Below, piece by piece: positions 7,948 to 17,445 of a DNA stretch of 64,000 bases. Under the pieces are notes generated by a model. That model was not told the origin of the DNA. It worked only from the letters and a program-made list of their open reading frames with translations, and made no database searches. How positions within the stretch are numbered: position 1 is the first letter of the stretch; the number at the start of each line of letters is the position of its first letter. The stretch lies in assembly GCF_018502625.1 (NCBI RefSeq), contig NZ_CP075566.1, positions 6,079,001-6,143,000 of the forward strand, in the 5' to 3' direction. Source of the stretch: Pseudomonas hormoni (GTDB taxonomy: Bacteria > Pseudomonadota > Gammaproteobacteria > Pseudomonadales > Pseudomonadaceae). A program made the translations under genes and the position numbers.

Positions 7948-9630
7948 GTGACTGACATTAAACCTACTAAGTTTCGTGACGTTGAAATCCGCGCTGCCCG
8001 CGGTAACAAGCTGACCGCCAAGAGCTGGCTGACTGAAGCGCCGCTGCGCATGCTGATGAACAACCTCGACCCGGAAGTCGCCGAGAACCCTAAAGAACTG
8101 GTGGTTTACGGTGGTATCGGTCGTGCGGCGCGTAACTGGGAATGCTACGACAAGATCGTCGAAAGTCTGACCAACCTGAATGACGACGAGACCCTGCTGG
8201 TGCAATCCGGCAAGCCGGTCGGCGTATTCAAGACCCACAGCAACGCCCCGCGCGTGCTGATCGCCAACTCCAACCTGGTGCCACACTGGGCGAGTTGGGA
8301 ACACTTCAACGAACTCGACGCCAAAGGCCTGGCCATGTACGGCCAGATGACCGCCGGCAGCTGGATCTACATCGGCAGCCAGGGCATCGTCCAGGGCACC
8401 TACGAAACTTTCGTCGAAGCCGGTCGCCAGCACTATAACGATGACCTGAAAGGGCGTTGGGTCCTGACCGCAGGCCTGGGCGGCATGGGTGGCGCTCAAC
8501 CTCTGGCTGCAACATTGGCCGGCGCTTGCTCGCTGAACATCGAATGCCAGCAGGTCAGCATCGATTTCCGTCTGAACAGCCGTTATGTCGACGAGCAAGC
8601 CACCGACCTCGACGACGCGCTGGCTCGCATCGAAAAATACACCAAGGAAGGCAAGGCGATTTCCATCGCTCTGCTGGGCAACGCGGCTGAAATTCTGCCG
8701 GAACTGGTCAAGCGCGGCGTGCGCCCGGACATGGTCACCGACCAGACCAGCGCCCACGACCCGCTCAACGGTTACCTGCCGGCCGGCTGGACCTGGGAAG
8801 AGTACCGCGCTCGCGCCAAGACCGAACCTGCTGCCGTGGTGAAAGCCGCCAAGCAATCGATGGCCGTGCACGTTAAAGCGATGCTCGAATTCCAGAAAAT
8901 GGGCATCCCAACCTTCGACTACGGCAACAACATCCGTCAAATGGCGCAAGAAGAAGGCGTGGAAAACGCATTCGACTTCCCAGGCTTCGTACCGGCTTAC
9001 ATCCGTCCGCTGTTTTGCCGCGGCATCGGTCCGTTCCGTTGGGCTGCGCTGTCGGGTAACGCTGAAGACATCTACAAGACCGACGCCAAAGTAAAAGAAC
9101 TGATCCCGGACGACGCCCACCTGCACAACTGGCTGGACATGGCGCGCGAGCGCATCAGCTTCCAGGGTCTGCCGGCCCGTATCTGCTGGGTTGGCCTGGG
9201 TCTGCGCGCCAAGCTCGGACTGGCGTTCAACGAAATGGTTCGCAGCGGTGAATTGTCCGCGCCAATCGTGATCGGTCGCGACCACCTGGACTCCGGTTCC
9301 GTATCGAGCCCGAACCGCGAAACCGAGTCGATGCAGGACGGTTCCGACGCCGTGTCCGACTGGCCACTGCTCAACGCTCTGCTCAACACCGCGAGCGGCG
9401 CGACCTGGGTTTCCCTGCACCACGGCGGCGGCGTCGGCATGGGCTTCTCCCAGCACTCGGGCATGGTGATTGTCTGCGACGGTACTGACGAAGCGGCCGA
9501 GCGTATCGCTCGCGTTCTGCACAACGACCCAGCAACTGGCGTTATGCGTCACGCCGATGCGGGTTACCAGATCGCGATCGACTGCGCCAAGGAACAAGGG
9601 CTGAACCTGCCGATGATTACCGGCAAGTAA
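7948..9630 (+). CDS. hutU: Urocanate hydratase
   Basis: Second step of histidine breakdown: urocanate + water to 4-imidazolone-5-propionate, with tightly bound NAD+ acting as electrophile. It has 560 residues, the normal length. The NAD-binding glycine-rich segment [11 protein letters not shown] lies near residue 176 and the catalytic-cysteine region [12 protein letters not shown] near 410. The start is GTG with a GAGGAG site at about 10-bases spacing. It heads the long hut operon and is preceded by a sigma-54 promoter and a HutC-type operator. The long open frame on the opposite strand is a codon-bias shadow. Confidence 0.97.
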   Translation: MTDIKPTKFRDVEIRAARGNKLTAKSWLTEAPLRMLMNNLDPEVAENPKELVVYGGIGRAARNWECYDKIVESLTNLNDDETLLVQSGKPVGVFKTHSNAPRVLIANSNLVPHWASWEHFNELDAKGLAMYGQMTAGSWIYIGSQGIVQGTYETFVEAGRQHYNDDLKGRWVLTAGLGGMGGAQPLAATLAGACSLNIECQQVSIDFRLNSRYVDEQATDLDDALARIEKYTKEGKAISIALLGNAAEILPELVKRGVRPDMVTDQTSAHDPLNGYLPAGWTWEEYRARAKTEPAAVVKAAKQSMAVHVKAMLEFQKMGIPTFDYGNNIRQMAQEEGVENAFDFPGFVPAYIRPLFCRGIGPFRWAALSGNAEDIYKTDAKVKELIPDDAHLHNWLDMARERISFQGLPARICWVGLGLRAKLGLAFNEMVRSGELSAPIVIGRDHLDSGSVSSPNRETESMQDGSDAVSDWPLLNALLNTASGATWVSLHHGGGVGMGFSQHSGMVIVCDGTDEAAERIARVLHNDPATGVMRHADAGYQIAIDCAKEQGLNLPMITGK

Positions 9631-9638
9631 TGCTTGCC

Positions 9639-9715
9639 CTGTCGGAGCGAGGCTTGCCCGCGAACCGCGGTGTGTCAGAAAAGACGCCTTCGCGGGCAAG
9701 CCTCGCTCCTACAGG
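9639..9715. repeat. REPIN, GGAGCGAGGCTTGCCCGCG group
   Basis: Inverted copies of GGAGCGAGGCTTGCCCGCGA around a short spacer, starting 8 bases after the hutU stop and ending 40 bases before the permease start. Confidence 0.85.
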
Positions 9716-9754
9716 GATCACCAACACCGAATAACAATCCACAGAGGTTGAATC

Positions 9755-11227
9755 ATGGCTGTTAACAACGATCGTGCAGGCAGCAAACCCTTGATCGAGA
9801 AACGCTCGATCGACTACATCCCGGAAGCGGAGAGACACGGTCGTCTGTTTAGCCAGTTCACCCTGTGGATGGGTGCCAACCTGCAAATCACCGCGATTGT
9901 CACCGGGGCCCTGGCTGTGGTGCTGGGCGGTGATGTGTTCTGGTCGTTGATCGGCCTGTTGATCGGCCAACTGATCGGCGGCGGCGTAATGGCGCTGCAT
10001 GCCGCGCAGGGGCCCAAGCTTGGCCTGCCGCAGATGATCTCCAGCCGGGTGCAGTTCGGCGTGTATGGCGCGGCCATCCCGATCGTGCTGGTGTGTCTGA
10101 TGTATCTGGGCTTCACCGCAACCGGAACCGTGCTTTCCGGCCAGGCGCTGGGCCAGTTGTTTGGTGTCAGTGACAGCGTCGGTATCCTCATCTTCGCCAG
10201 TGTCATCGTGCTGGTCACGGTGCTCGGTTATCGGGTGATCCATTGGATCGGCCGTGTTGCCAGTGTCATTGGCGTGATTGCCTTTGTTTATCTATTCAGC
10301 CGTCTGGTGAGCCAGGTTGACGTTGGCGCACTGTTGCAAATCCGCCACTTCAGCTGGAGCAGTTTCCTGCTCGCGGTGTCGCTCGCGGCGTCCTGGCAGA
10401 TCGCCTTCGGCCCTTATGTGGCTGACTACTCTCGCTACCTGCCGAGCAAGATTTCCTCGGTGAAAACTTTTTTTGCCGCAGGCGCAGGTTCTGTCATTGG
10501 TGCACAGGTGGCGATGGTCCTTGGCGTGTTCGCTGCCGCTTCGGCCAACGGGCAATTCGCCGGCCACGAAGTGGCCTACATCGTGGGTCTGGGGGGTACC
10601 GGTGCCACCGCTGCGCTGCTGTACTTCAGCATCGCGTTCGGCAAGGTCACCATCTCCACGCTGAACTCCTACGGCAGCTTCATGTGCATTGCGACCATCA
10701 TCAGCGGTTTCCGTGGTGACCTGAAAGTAACGCGCTTGCAGCGTCTGGTGTTCGTGCTGATCATCGTCGGTGCTGCGACCCTGATGGCGTTGCTCGGTCA
10801 GCACTCGTTCCTCGGTGCGTTCAAGTCCTTCATCCTGTTCTTGCTGGCGTTCTTCACGCCATGGAGCGCGATCAACCTGGTGGACTACTACTGCATCACC
10901 CGCGAGCGCTATGACGTGCCGGCGCTGGGCGATCCGAATGGTCGCTACGGTCGTTGGAACGCCCTAGGTATCAGCGTCTATGTTTTCGGTGTGCTGGTGC
11001 AGCTGCCGTTCATTTCCACCAAGTTCTATACCGGTCCGCTGGTGGCAGCTCTGGGTGATGTGGATATTTCCTGGATCATCGGTCTGGCGCTGCCCGCAGC
11101 CCTGTATTACGTGTGTGCGAAAAAATGGCACGGCACCGTGCCCGATCAACTGATTCTGCCGGTCGAGCAGGACAGCGTTGTACAACCTAAAACAAGCGGG
11201 GCCGGTCGCGCTGCGGCGCAGGCCTGA
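9755..11227 (+). CDS. NCS1-family (cytosine permease-like) transporter, probable urocanate permease
   Basis: A 490-residue inner-membrane protein with about 12 hydrophobic segments, resembling CodB-type nucleobase:cation symporters. The N-terminal segment IDYIPEAERHGRLFSQFTLWMGANLQ is characteristic of this family, with a hydrophilic C-terminal tail after residue 460. Its place between hutU and hutX matches the SBW25 hut locus, where a gene called hutTu is needed for urocanate uptake. Urocanate as substrate is therefore likely by position, but is not shown by the sequence. An AGAGG site precedes the ATG. Confidence 0.85.
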   Translation: MAVNNDRAGSKPLIEKRSIDYIPEAERHGRLFSQFTLWMGANLQITAIVTGALAVVLGGDVFWSLIGLLIGQLIGGGVMALHAAQGPKLGLPQMISSRVQFGVYGAAIPIVLVCLMYLGFTATGTVLSGQALGQLFGVSDSVGILIFASVIVLVTVLGYRVIHWIGRVASVIGVIAFVYLFSRLVSQVDVGALLQIRHFSWSSFLLAVSLAASWQIAFGPYVADYSRYLPSKISSVKTFFAAGAGSVIGAQVAMVLGVFAAASANGQFAGHEVAYIVGLGGTGATAALLYFSIAFGKVTISTLNSYGSFMCIATIISGFRGDLKVTRLQRLVFVLIIVGAATLMALLGQHSFLGAFKSFILFLLAFFTPWSAINLVDYYCITRERYDVPALGDPNGRYGRWNALGISVYVFGVLVQLPFISTKFYTGPLVAALGDVDISWIIGLALPAALYYVCAKKWHGTVPDQLILPVEQDSVVQPKTSGAGRAAAQA

Positions 11228-11296
11228 TTGGACGTGGATAGGGCTGGATGCCTCTTGACTGCCGTAAGCCAATTCATGATTAGGAGCGTCACTACA

Positions 11297-12265
11297 ATGA
11301 AATCGAACAAGACCCTGCTGACCACATTGCTTTCCATGGGCCTGCTCGCCAGCGCCGGCGCCACTCAGGCTGCCGGTTGGTGCGAATCGGGCAAACCGGT
11401 GAAATTCGCCGGCCTGAACTGGGAAAGCGCCATGTTGCTGACCGACGTGCTGCAAGTCGTGTTGGAGAAAGGTTACGACTGCAAGACCGACAGCCTGCCG
11501 GGCAACTCCATCACGATGGAAAACGCCCTGAGCAGCAACGACATTCAAGTGTTTGCCGAAGAGTGGGTCGGCCGCAGCGAAGTCTGGAACAAAGCCGAGA
11601 AGGCCGGCAAAGTCGTCGGCGTCGGCGCTCCTGTCGTCGGCGCAGTCGAAGGCTGGTACGTGCCGCGCTACGTGATCGAAGGCGACGCCAAGCGCAAGCT
11701 GGAAGCCAAGGCGCCGGACCTGAAAAACATTGCTGACCTGGCCAAGTACGCCTCGGTGTTCAAGGACGCCGAAGAGCCAGCCAAGGGCCGTTTCTACAAC
11801 TGCCCGGCCGGCTGGACCTGTGAGCTGGACAACAGCGAAATGCTGAAAAGCTACGGCCTGGAAAGCAGCTACACCAACTTCCGCCCGGGCACCGGCCCGG
11901 CGCTGGATGCCGCCGTGCTGTCGAGCTACAAGCGTGGCGAGCCGATCCTGTTCTACTACTGGTCGCCAACGCCGCTGATGGGCCAGGTTGACCTGGTGAA
12001 ACTCGAAGAGAAGCCGGGCGTGGATAAACGCGTGACCATCAAGGTCGGCCTGTCCAAGACTTTCCACGAGCAAGCCCCGGAACTGGTGGCCGTGCTGGAA
12101 AAGGTCAACCTGCCGATCGACCTGCTGAACCAGAACCTCGGGCGCATGGCCAAAGAGCGGATCGAGTCACCAAAACTGGCGAAAATCTTCCTCAAGGAAC
12201 ATCCTGAAGTCTGGCACGCATGGGTGAGCGAAGACGCAGCCAAAAAGATCGACGCGGCCTTGTAG
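11297..12265 (+). CDS. hutX: ABC transporter periplasmic binding protein (HutX)
   Basis: Periplasmic component of a QAT/proline-betaine-type ABC importer (OpuAC family). 322 residues from the ATG at 11297, which has an AGGAGCG site and gives a clean signal peptide ending about ATQAAG; the frame stays open 69 bases further upstream without a comparable site. The mature protein has the family pattern KFAGLNWESAMLLTDVLQ and AVEGWYVPRYV. Position in the hut operon with HutW and HutV suggests histidine (or a related imidazole compound) as ligand. A perfect hairpin separates it from hutW. Confidence 0.9.
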   Translation: MKSNKTLLTTLLSMGLLASAGATQAAGWCESGKPVKFAGLNWESAMLLTDVLQVVLEKGYDCKTDSLPGNSITMENALSSNDIQVFAEEWVGRSEVWNKAEKAGKVVGVGAPVVGAVEGWYVPRYVIEGDAKRKLEAKAPDLKNIADLAKYASVFKDAEEPAKGRFYNCPAGWTCELDNSEMLKSYGLESSYTNFRPGTGPALDAAVLSSYKRGEPILFYYWSPTPLMGQVDLVKLEEKPGVDKRVTIKVGLSKTFHEQAPELVAVLEKVNLPIDLLNQNLGRMAKERIESPKLAKIFLKEHPEVWHAWVSEDAAKKIDAAL

Positions 12266-12276
12266 GTTGAGCCTCT

Positions 12277-12300
12277 CCGACTGCCGGTAACGGCAGTCGG
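12277..12300 (+). other. Intercistronic hairpin between hutX and hutW
   Basis: CCGACTGCCG and CGGCAGTCGG form a perfect 10-base-pair stem with a GTAA tetraloop. No T-tract follows, so it is not a terminator. Such stems after binding-protein genes commonly protect the upstream message and raise the ratio of binding protein to membrane parts. Confidence 0.7.
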
Positions 12301-12336
12301 ACGCTGAATCGCAACCCCTTGATTGAGAGTCTCTTT

Positions 12337-13188
12337 ATGTTTCCCGAAAGCTTTACCTTTTCCATCGCCGACTGGGTCAACGGTTGGGTCGATTCGCTGG
12401 TCACCAACTACGGTGACGTGTTCCGGCATATCTCCGACACCCTGTTGTGGGCCATCGTCAATCTTGAAGGGCTGCTGCGTGCGGCGCCCTGGTGGCTGAT
12501 GCTGGCGATCGTGGCGGGCGTTGCCTGGCACGCAACCCGTAAAGTCGTAACCACCGCCGTCATCGTTGGTTTGTTGTTCCTGGTGGGCGCGGTCGGCCTC
12601 TGGGACAAGCTGATGCAGACCCTCGCGCTGATGATGGTGGCGACGGTCATTTCGGTGCTGATCGGCATTCCGCTGGGCATTCTCTCGGCGCGCAGCAATC
12701 GCCTGCGTTCGGTGCTGATGCCGTTGCTGGACATCATGCAGACCATGCCGAGTTTCGTGTACCTGATCCCGGTGCTGATGCTGTTCGGCCTGGGCAAGGT
12801 CCCGGCGATTTTCGCCACCGTGATCTACGCCGCGCCGCCGCTGATCCGCCTGACCGATCTGGGCATTCGCCAGGTTGACGGCGAAGTGATGGAAGCGATC
12901 AACGCCTTCGGTGCCAACCGCTGGCAGCAATTGTTCGGCGTGCAACTGCCGCTGGCCTTGCCGAGCATCATGGCCGGGATCAACCAGACCACCATGATGG
13001 CCCTGTCGATGGTGGTGATTGCCTCGATGATCGGTGCCCGTGGCCTGGGCGAAGATGTGTTGGTGGGGATTCAGACCCTCAACGTCGGACGTGGCCTTGA
13101 AGCCGGTCTGGCGATCGTGATTCTGGCAGTGGTGATCGACCGCATTACACAAGCGTACGGTCGTGCACGGCATGAGGTGAGCAAATGA
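12337..13188 (+). CDS. hutW: ABC transporter permease (HutW)
   Basis: Inner-membrane permease of the ProW/OpuAB type. 283 residues from the ATG at 12337 (site TTGAGAG); the frame is open a few codons further upstream with only a TTG. Several transmembrane segments fill residues 45-270, and the EAA-type coupling loop reads EAINAFGANRWQQLFGVQLP around residues 188-207. The last codons overlap the hutV start by 4 bases, so the two are translationally coupled. Confidence 0.92.
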   Translation: MFPESFTFSIADWVNGWVDSLVTNYGDVFRHISDTLLWAIVNLEGLLRAAPWWLMLAIVAGVAWHATRKVVTTAVIVGLLFLVGAVGLWDKLMQTLALMMVATVISVLIGIPLGILSARSNRLRSVLMPLLDIMQTMPSFVYLIPVLMLFGLGKVPAIFATVIYAAPPLIRLTDLGIRQVDGEVMEAINAFGANRWQQLFGVQLPLALPSIMAGINQTTMMALSMVVIASMIGARGLGEDVLVGIQTLNVGRGLEAGLAIVILAVVIDRITQAYGRARHEVSK

Positions 13189-14015
13189 ACAACGAAGCCA
13201 TCAGCAAAATCGAAGTCAAAAACGTCTTCAAGATTTTCGGCAACCGTTCCAAGGAAGCGCTGGGCATGATCGGCCAGGGCAAGACCAAGGATCAGGTGCT
13301 GGCCGAGACCGGCTGCGTGGTCGGTGTGAACGACCTGTCGTTGAGCATCGGTAGCGGCGAAATCTTCGTGATCATGGGCCTGTCCGGTTCCGGCAAATCG
13401 ACCCTGGTGCGCCACTTCAACCGCCTGATCGACCCGACCAGCGGCGCGATCCTGGTGGATGGCGTGGACATCCTGCAATACGACATGGAAGCCCTGCGCG
13501 AATTTCGCCGACGCAAGATCAGCATGGTGTTCCAGAGCTTCGGCCTGCTGCCGCACAAGACCGTGGTGGACAACGTCGCCTACGGCCTGAAAGTGCGTGG
13601 CGAGACCAAGCAGATGTGCTCCGAGCGCGCGCTGCACTGGATCAATACCGTGGGCCTGAAGGGCTACGAAAACAAATACCCGCACCAGCTCTCGGGCGGC
13701 ATGCGGCAGCGTGTGGGCCTGGCCCGCGCACTGGCGGCGGACACCGACATCATCCTGATGGACGAAGCGTTCAGTGCGCTCGATCCGCTGATCCGCGCGG
13801 AGATGCAGGACCAGTTGCTGGAACTGCAAAAGACCCTGCACAAGACCATCGTCTTCATCACCCACGACCTCGACGAGGCCGTGCGCATCGGCAACCGCAT
13901 CGCGATCCTCAAGGATGGCCGCCTGATTCAGGTGGGTACACCGCGAGAGATCCTGCATTCGCCGGCGGATGAGTATGTCGACCGGTTCGTACAGCGGCGG
14001 GCTGCGGTGGTTTAA
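13185..14015 (+). CDS. hutV: ABC transporter ATP-binding protein (HutV)
   Basis: Cytoplasmic ATPase of the HutXWV importer, 276 residues. Walker A GLSGSGKST near residue 65, signature LSGGMRQR near residue 168, Walker B DIILMDEAFSALDP near residue 190, and the switch histidine in FITHDLDEA. It belongs to the ProV/OpuAA subgroup but lacks the C-terminal CBS domains of full-length ProV, which argues against an osmotic sensor and for a nutrient importer. ATGA overlap with hutW; a REPIN lies between it and the next gene. Confidence 0.95.
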   Translation: MNNEAISKIEVKNVFKIFGNRSKEALGMIGQGKTKDQVLAETGCVVGVNDLSLSIGSGEIFVIMGLSGSGKSTLVRHFNRLIDPTSGAILVDGVDILQYDMEALREFRRRKISMVFQSFGLLPHKTVVDNVAYGLKVRGETKQMCSERALHWINTVGLKGYENKYPHQLSGGMRQRVGLARALAADTDIILMDEAFSALDPLIRAEMQDQLLELQKTLHKTIVFITHDLDEAVRIGNRIAILKDGRLIQVGTPREILHSPADEYVDRFVQRRAAVV

Positions 14016-14038
14016 GAGGTTTGTGGCGGGACCGCTTT

Positions 14039-14132
14039 TGTGGCGAGGGAGCTTGCTCCCGCTCGAGCGCGCAGCGGTCGCAAAATTTTGGGGCCGCTAC
14101 GCAGCCCAGCGGGAGCAAGCTCCCTCGCCACA
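14039..14132. repeat. REPIN, GTGGCGAGGGAGCTTGC group (short version)
   Basis: Facing arms GTGGCGAGGGAGCTTGCTCC over about 94 bases between hutV and the first hutH, ending 37 bases before the chosen start. Confidence 0.85.
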
Positions 14133-14169
14133 GGTGTCACATGTCCATGAATTTTGTATGAGGCTCCAG

Positions 14170-15693
14170 ATGTCCCAGGCTGAAAAAATCGTTATCGCCG
14201 ACGCCCCTCTGCGTTGGCAGGATGTAGTCGCGGTAGCCCGCCACGGCGCACAGCTCGAGCTGTCGGCCCAGACCTGGGCGCGGATCGAGAACGCTCAGGC
14301 GATCGTCCAACGCATCGTCACCAGCGGCGAACGCGCTTACGGCGTCAACACTGGCTTGGGCGCGTTGTGCAACGTCTCTCTGAAAGACGAGCAACTCAGC
14401 CAACTCTCGCGTAACACCTTGCTCAGTCACGCCTGTGGCGTTGGTGCGCCACTGGCTGACGAGCAGACGCGCGCGATCATGTGCGCCGCGATCCGCAACT
14501 ACAGCCACGGCAAATCCGGCATTCATCGCCGGGTAGTCGAAGCGCTGCTGGCGCTGCTCAATCGCGGTATCACCCCGCAAGTGCCGTCCCAGGGCTCGGT
14601 GGGTTACCTGACCCACATGGCGCACATCGGCATCGCGCTGCTGGGCGTCGGCAATGTCAGCTATCGCGGGCAGATCGTTTCTGCGCAACAGGCCCTGGCC
14701 GAAGAAGGTCTGCAACCGGTTCAACTCGGCGCCAAAGACGGCTTGTGCCTGGTCAACGGCACGCCGTGCATGAGCGGCCTCAGCTCCCTGGCGATTGCCG
14801 ATGCCACGCGCCTGCTGCAATGGGCCGACGTGATCGGCGCCATGAGTTTCGAGGCCCAGCGCGGCCAGATCGCTGCGTTCGATGCCGAGATCATTGCGCT
14901 CAAGCCGCACCCGGGCATGCAGCAGGTCGGCATCAATCTGCGGGCGTTGCTCGATGGCAGTGAAGTGATTGCTTCGAGCAAAGGCATCCGCACCCAGGAT
15001 GCACTGAGCATCCGTTCGATCCCGCAGGTCCACGGCGCTGCACGGGATCAACTGGCTCACGCTATTCAACAGATTGAAACCGAACTCAACGGCTGCACCG
15101 ACAACCCGTTGCTGCTGGGCACACCGGACAATTTCCGCATCATGTCCCAGGCCAACCCGCACGGTCAGTCCGTGGCCATGGCAGCTGATTTGCTGGCCAT
15201 CGCCATGGCGGAAATCGGCTCCATCGCCGAGCGACGTCTCGACCGTTTAATCAACCCGCATGTCAGCGGTCTGCCGGCGTTTCTGGTGGCCAATCCGGGC
15301 GTGAATTCCGGGATGATGATCGTGCAATACGTCGCCGCTTCGTTGTGTGCGGAAAACCGTCAACTGGCGCAACCGGCGGTGCTCGACAACTACGTCACCT
15401 CGGGCTTGCAGGAAGATCACCTGAGCATGGGCACCAACGCCGCGTTGAAGCTGCATCGTGCGCTGGAAAACTGCACGCAGATCCTCGCGATCGAGTACCT
15501 GCTGGCGGCTCAGGCCTTTGAATTCCTGAAAGAACAGCGCTTCGGCGCCGGCACCGATACCGCGTGGCGTCTGCTGCGTGAGCGGGTTCCGGCCTACGAT
15601 CAGGACCGCTGGCTGGCGCCGGATATCGCTGCGGCTGCCGGGGTTTTGAAAGATTCAAATTTGCTGCACAAGGCTTTGCCGAACCTGAACTGA
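14170..15693 (+). CDS. hutH1: HutH paralogue lacking the MIO-forming Ala-Ser-Gly triplet
   Basis: A 507-residue member of the histidine/phenylalanine ammonia-lyase family, intact and full length. The start ATG 14170 has a GAGG site 6 bases upstream; ATG 14158 is possible. Where classical histidases read [15 protein letters not shown], this protein reads [12 protein letters not shown] (residues 142-153), so the three residues that cyclise into the MIO cofactor are exactly missing. The active-site Tyr of QDPYSLR is Leu (QDALSIR), and the Phe of GNFHAEP is Pro (ANPHGQS). Equivalents of Tyr53, His83, Asn195, Gln277, Arg283 and Glu414 remain. Catalysis by the known mechanism is therefore unlikely. 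A structural, regulatory or different catalytic role is possible; which is unknown. Confidence 0.9.
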   Translation: MSQAEKIVIADAPLRWQDVVAVARHGAQLELSAQTWARIENAQAIVQRIVTSGERAYGVNTGLGALCNVSLKDEQLSQLSRNTLLSHACGVGAPLADEQTRAIMCAAIRNYSHGKSGIHRRVVEALLALLNRGITPQVPSQGSVGYLTHMAHIGIALLGVGNVSYRGQIVSAQQALAEEGLQPVQLGAKDGLCLVNGTPCMSGLSSLAIADATRLLQWADVIGAMSFEAQRGQIAAFDAEIIALKPHPGMQQVGINLRALLDGSEVIASSKGIRTQDALSIRSIPQVHGAARDQLAHAIQQIETELNGCTDNPLLLGTPDNFRIMSQANPHGQSVAMAADLLAIAMAEIGSIAERRLDRLINPHVSGLPAFLVANPGVNSGMMIVQYVAASLCAENRQLAQPAVLDNYVTSGLQEDHLSMGTNAALKLHRALENCTQILAIEYLLAAQAFEFLKEQRFGAGTDTAWRLLRERVPAYDQDRWLAPDIAAAAGVLKDSNLLHKALPNLN

Positions 15694-15811
15694 TTCCTAC
15701 ATCAAACCAGCGTGCCAAGGCGCCAGCCCCCCCAAAAGGCGGGAAGCGACGGACAACGGACATTTCCGGAGCGTCTGGTTAGTTAATAAAACTCTCAAAA
15801 GGAGAATAAAA

Positions 15812-17344
15812 GTGACTGCGCTAAATTTGATTCCCGGCCAACTGAGCCTTGCCCAACTGCGTGATATCTATCAGCAACCGGTCAAGATCACCCTCGACAA
15901 CAGCGCCTCGGCGCAGATCGAAGCCAGTGTTGCCTGCGTGGAACAGATCCTCGCCGAGAACCGCACCGCCTACGGCATCAACACCGGTTTCGGCCTGCTG
16001 GCCTCGACCCGTATCGCCAGCGAAGACCTGGAAAACCTGCAGCGCTCGCTGGTGCTGTCCCACGCCGCTGGTGTGGGCGAGCCGATCAGCGACGCGCTGG
16101 TTCGACTGGTCATGGTGCTCAAGGTCAACAGCCTGAGCCGTGGTTTTTCCGGTATTCGCCGCGTGGTTATCGACGCGCTGATCGCCCTGATCAACGCTGA
16201 GGTTTACCCGCACATTCCATTGAAAGGTTCGGTCGGAGCGTCCGGCGACCTGGCGCCATTGGCCCACATGTCGCTGGTGCTGCTGGGTGAAGGCAAGGCG
16301 CGCTACAAAGGCGAGTGGATGGAAGCGACCGAAGCGCTGAAAGTCGCCGGTCTGACCCCGCTGACGCTGGCCGCGAAAGAAGGCCTGGCGCTGCTCAACG
16401 GCACTCAGGTGTCCACCGCTTATGCGTTGCGTGGTCTGTTTGAAGGTGAAGATTTGTTCGCCGGCGCGTTGTCGCTGGGTGCGCTGACCGTCGAAGCCGT
16501 CCTGGGCTCGCGCTCGCCGTTTGACGCACGCATCCACGCCGCGCGTGGCCAGAAGGGCCAGATCGACACCGCGGCCGCTTACCGCGACTTGCTGGGCGAG
16601 CGCAGTGAAGTTTCCGATTCGCACCAGAACTGCGAAAAGGTTCAAGACCCGTACTCCCTGCGCTGCCAGCCGCAAGTCATGGGCGCCTGCCTGACCCAGT
16701 TCCGTCAGGCCGCCGAAGTGCTCGCCGTCGAAGCCAACGCCGTCTCGGATAACCCGCTGGTGTTCGCTGCTGAAGGTGACGTGATCTCCGGCGGTAACTT
16801 CCACGCCGAACCGGTCGCGATGGCTGCTGACAACATGGCCCTGGCCATCGCTGAAATCGGCTCGCTGAGCGAACGCCGCATCTCGCTGATGATGGACAAG
16901 CACATGTCGCAACTGCCGCCGTTCCTGGTGGCCAATGGCGGCGTGAACTCCGGTTTCATGATCGCTCAAGTGACCGCTGCGGCCCTCGCCAGCGAAAACA
17001 AGGCGTTGTCCCATCCGCATTCGGTGGACAGCCTGCCGACGTCGGCGAACCAGGAAGACCACGTGTCCATGGCACCGGCTGCCGGCAAGCGTTTGTGGGA
17101 AATGGCTGAAAACACTCGCGGGGTTCTGGCTGTGGAATGGTTGGCTGCCGTTCAGGGGCTGGACCTGCGTGAGGGTCTGAAGACTTCGCCAAAACTGGAG
17201 AAGGCCCGGGAGATTCTGCGTAAAGAAGTGCCGTTCTATGAGAAGGACCGGTTCTTTGCTCCGGACATCAATGCGGCGACTGAATTGTTGGCGACGCGTT
17301 GCCTGAATGAACTGGTCGCGGCCAGGCTTTTGCCGAGCCTGTGA
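15812..17344 (+). CDS. hutH2: Histidine ammonia-lyase (canonical copy)
   Basis: First step of histidine breakdown: L-histidine to trans-urocanate and ammonia. 510 residues, the usual length. The MIO triplet Ala143-Ser144-Gly145 sits in [11 protein letters not shown], and the other active-site residues are all present: Tyr54 (AYGINTG), His84 (LSHAAG), Asn in LLNGTQ, QDPYSLR, GNFHAEP and QEDHVSM. The start is GTG behind a strong AAGGAG site. It follows the atypical hutH1 after 118 bases; SBW25 carries a histidine permease gene between its two hutH genes, which is not here. Confidence 0.97.
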   Translation: MTALNLIPGQLSLAQLRDIYQQPVKITLDNSASAQIEASVACVEQILAENRTAYGINTGFGLLASTRIASEDLENLQRSLVLSHAAGVGEPISDALVRLVMVLKVNSLSRGFSGIRRVVIDALIALINAEVYPHIPLKGSVGASGDLAPLAHMSLVLLGEGKARYKGEWMEATEALKVAGLTPLTLAAKEGLALLNGTQVSTAYALRGLFEGEDLFAGALSLGALTVEAVLGSRSPFDARIHAARGQKGQIDTAAAYRDLLGERSEVSDSHQNCEKVQDPYSLRCQPQVMGACLTQFRQAAEVLAVEANAVSDNPLVFAAEGDVISGGNFHAEPVAMAADNMALAIAEIGSLSERRISLMMDKHMSQLPPFLVANGGVNSGFMIAQVTAAALASENKALSHPHSVDSLPTSANQEDHVSMAPAAGKRLWEMAENTRGVLAVEWLAAVQGLDLREGLKTSPKLEKAREILRKEVPFYEKDRFFAPDINAATELLATRCLNELVAARLLPSL

Positions 17345-17351
17345 TGTACTC

Positions 17352-17416
17352 ATCGCCAGCAGGCTGGCTCCCCCAGTTGCATTGCGCATACCTGTGGGAG
17401 CCAGCCTGCTGGCGAT
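17352..17416. repeat. REPIN, GTGGGAGCCAGCCTGCTGG group
   Basis: Inverted REP copies with a short spacer between hutH2 and hutI; the left arm has one change (CCCCCA for CCCACA). Confidence 0.85.
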
Positions 17417-17445
17417 TCGAATTTGAATACTGTGGAGACTAAGGG

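Noticed and set aside
7747..9699. 650-codon open frame antisense to hutU
   Set aside because: It mirrors the hutU coding region, its translation has no recognisable domain, and high-GC codon bias explains long antisense frames here.
14170..15693. hutH1 as a pseudogene or frameshifted gene
   Set aside because: The frame is uninterrupted over about 507 codons, the deletion is exactly three codons, and most of the protein keeps family conservation, so it is annotated as a CDS.
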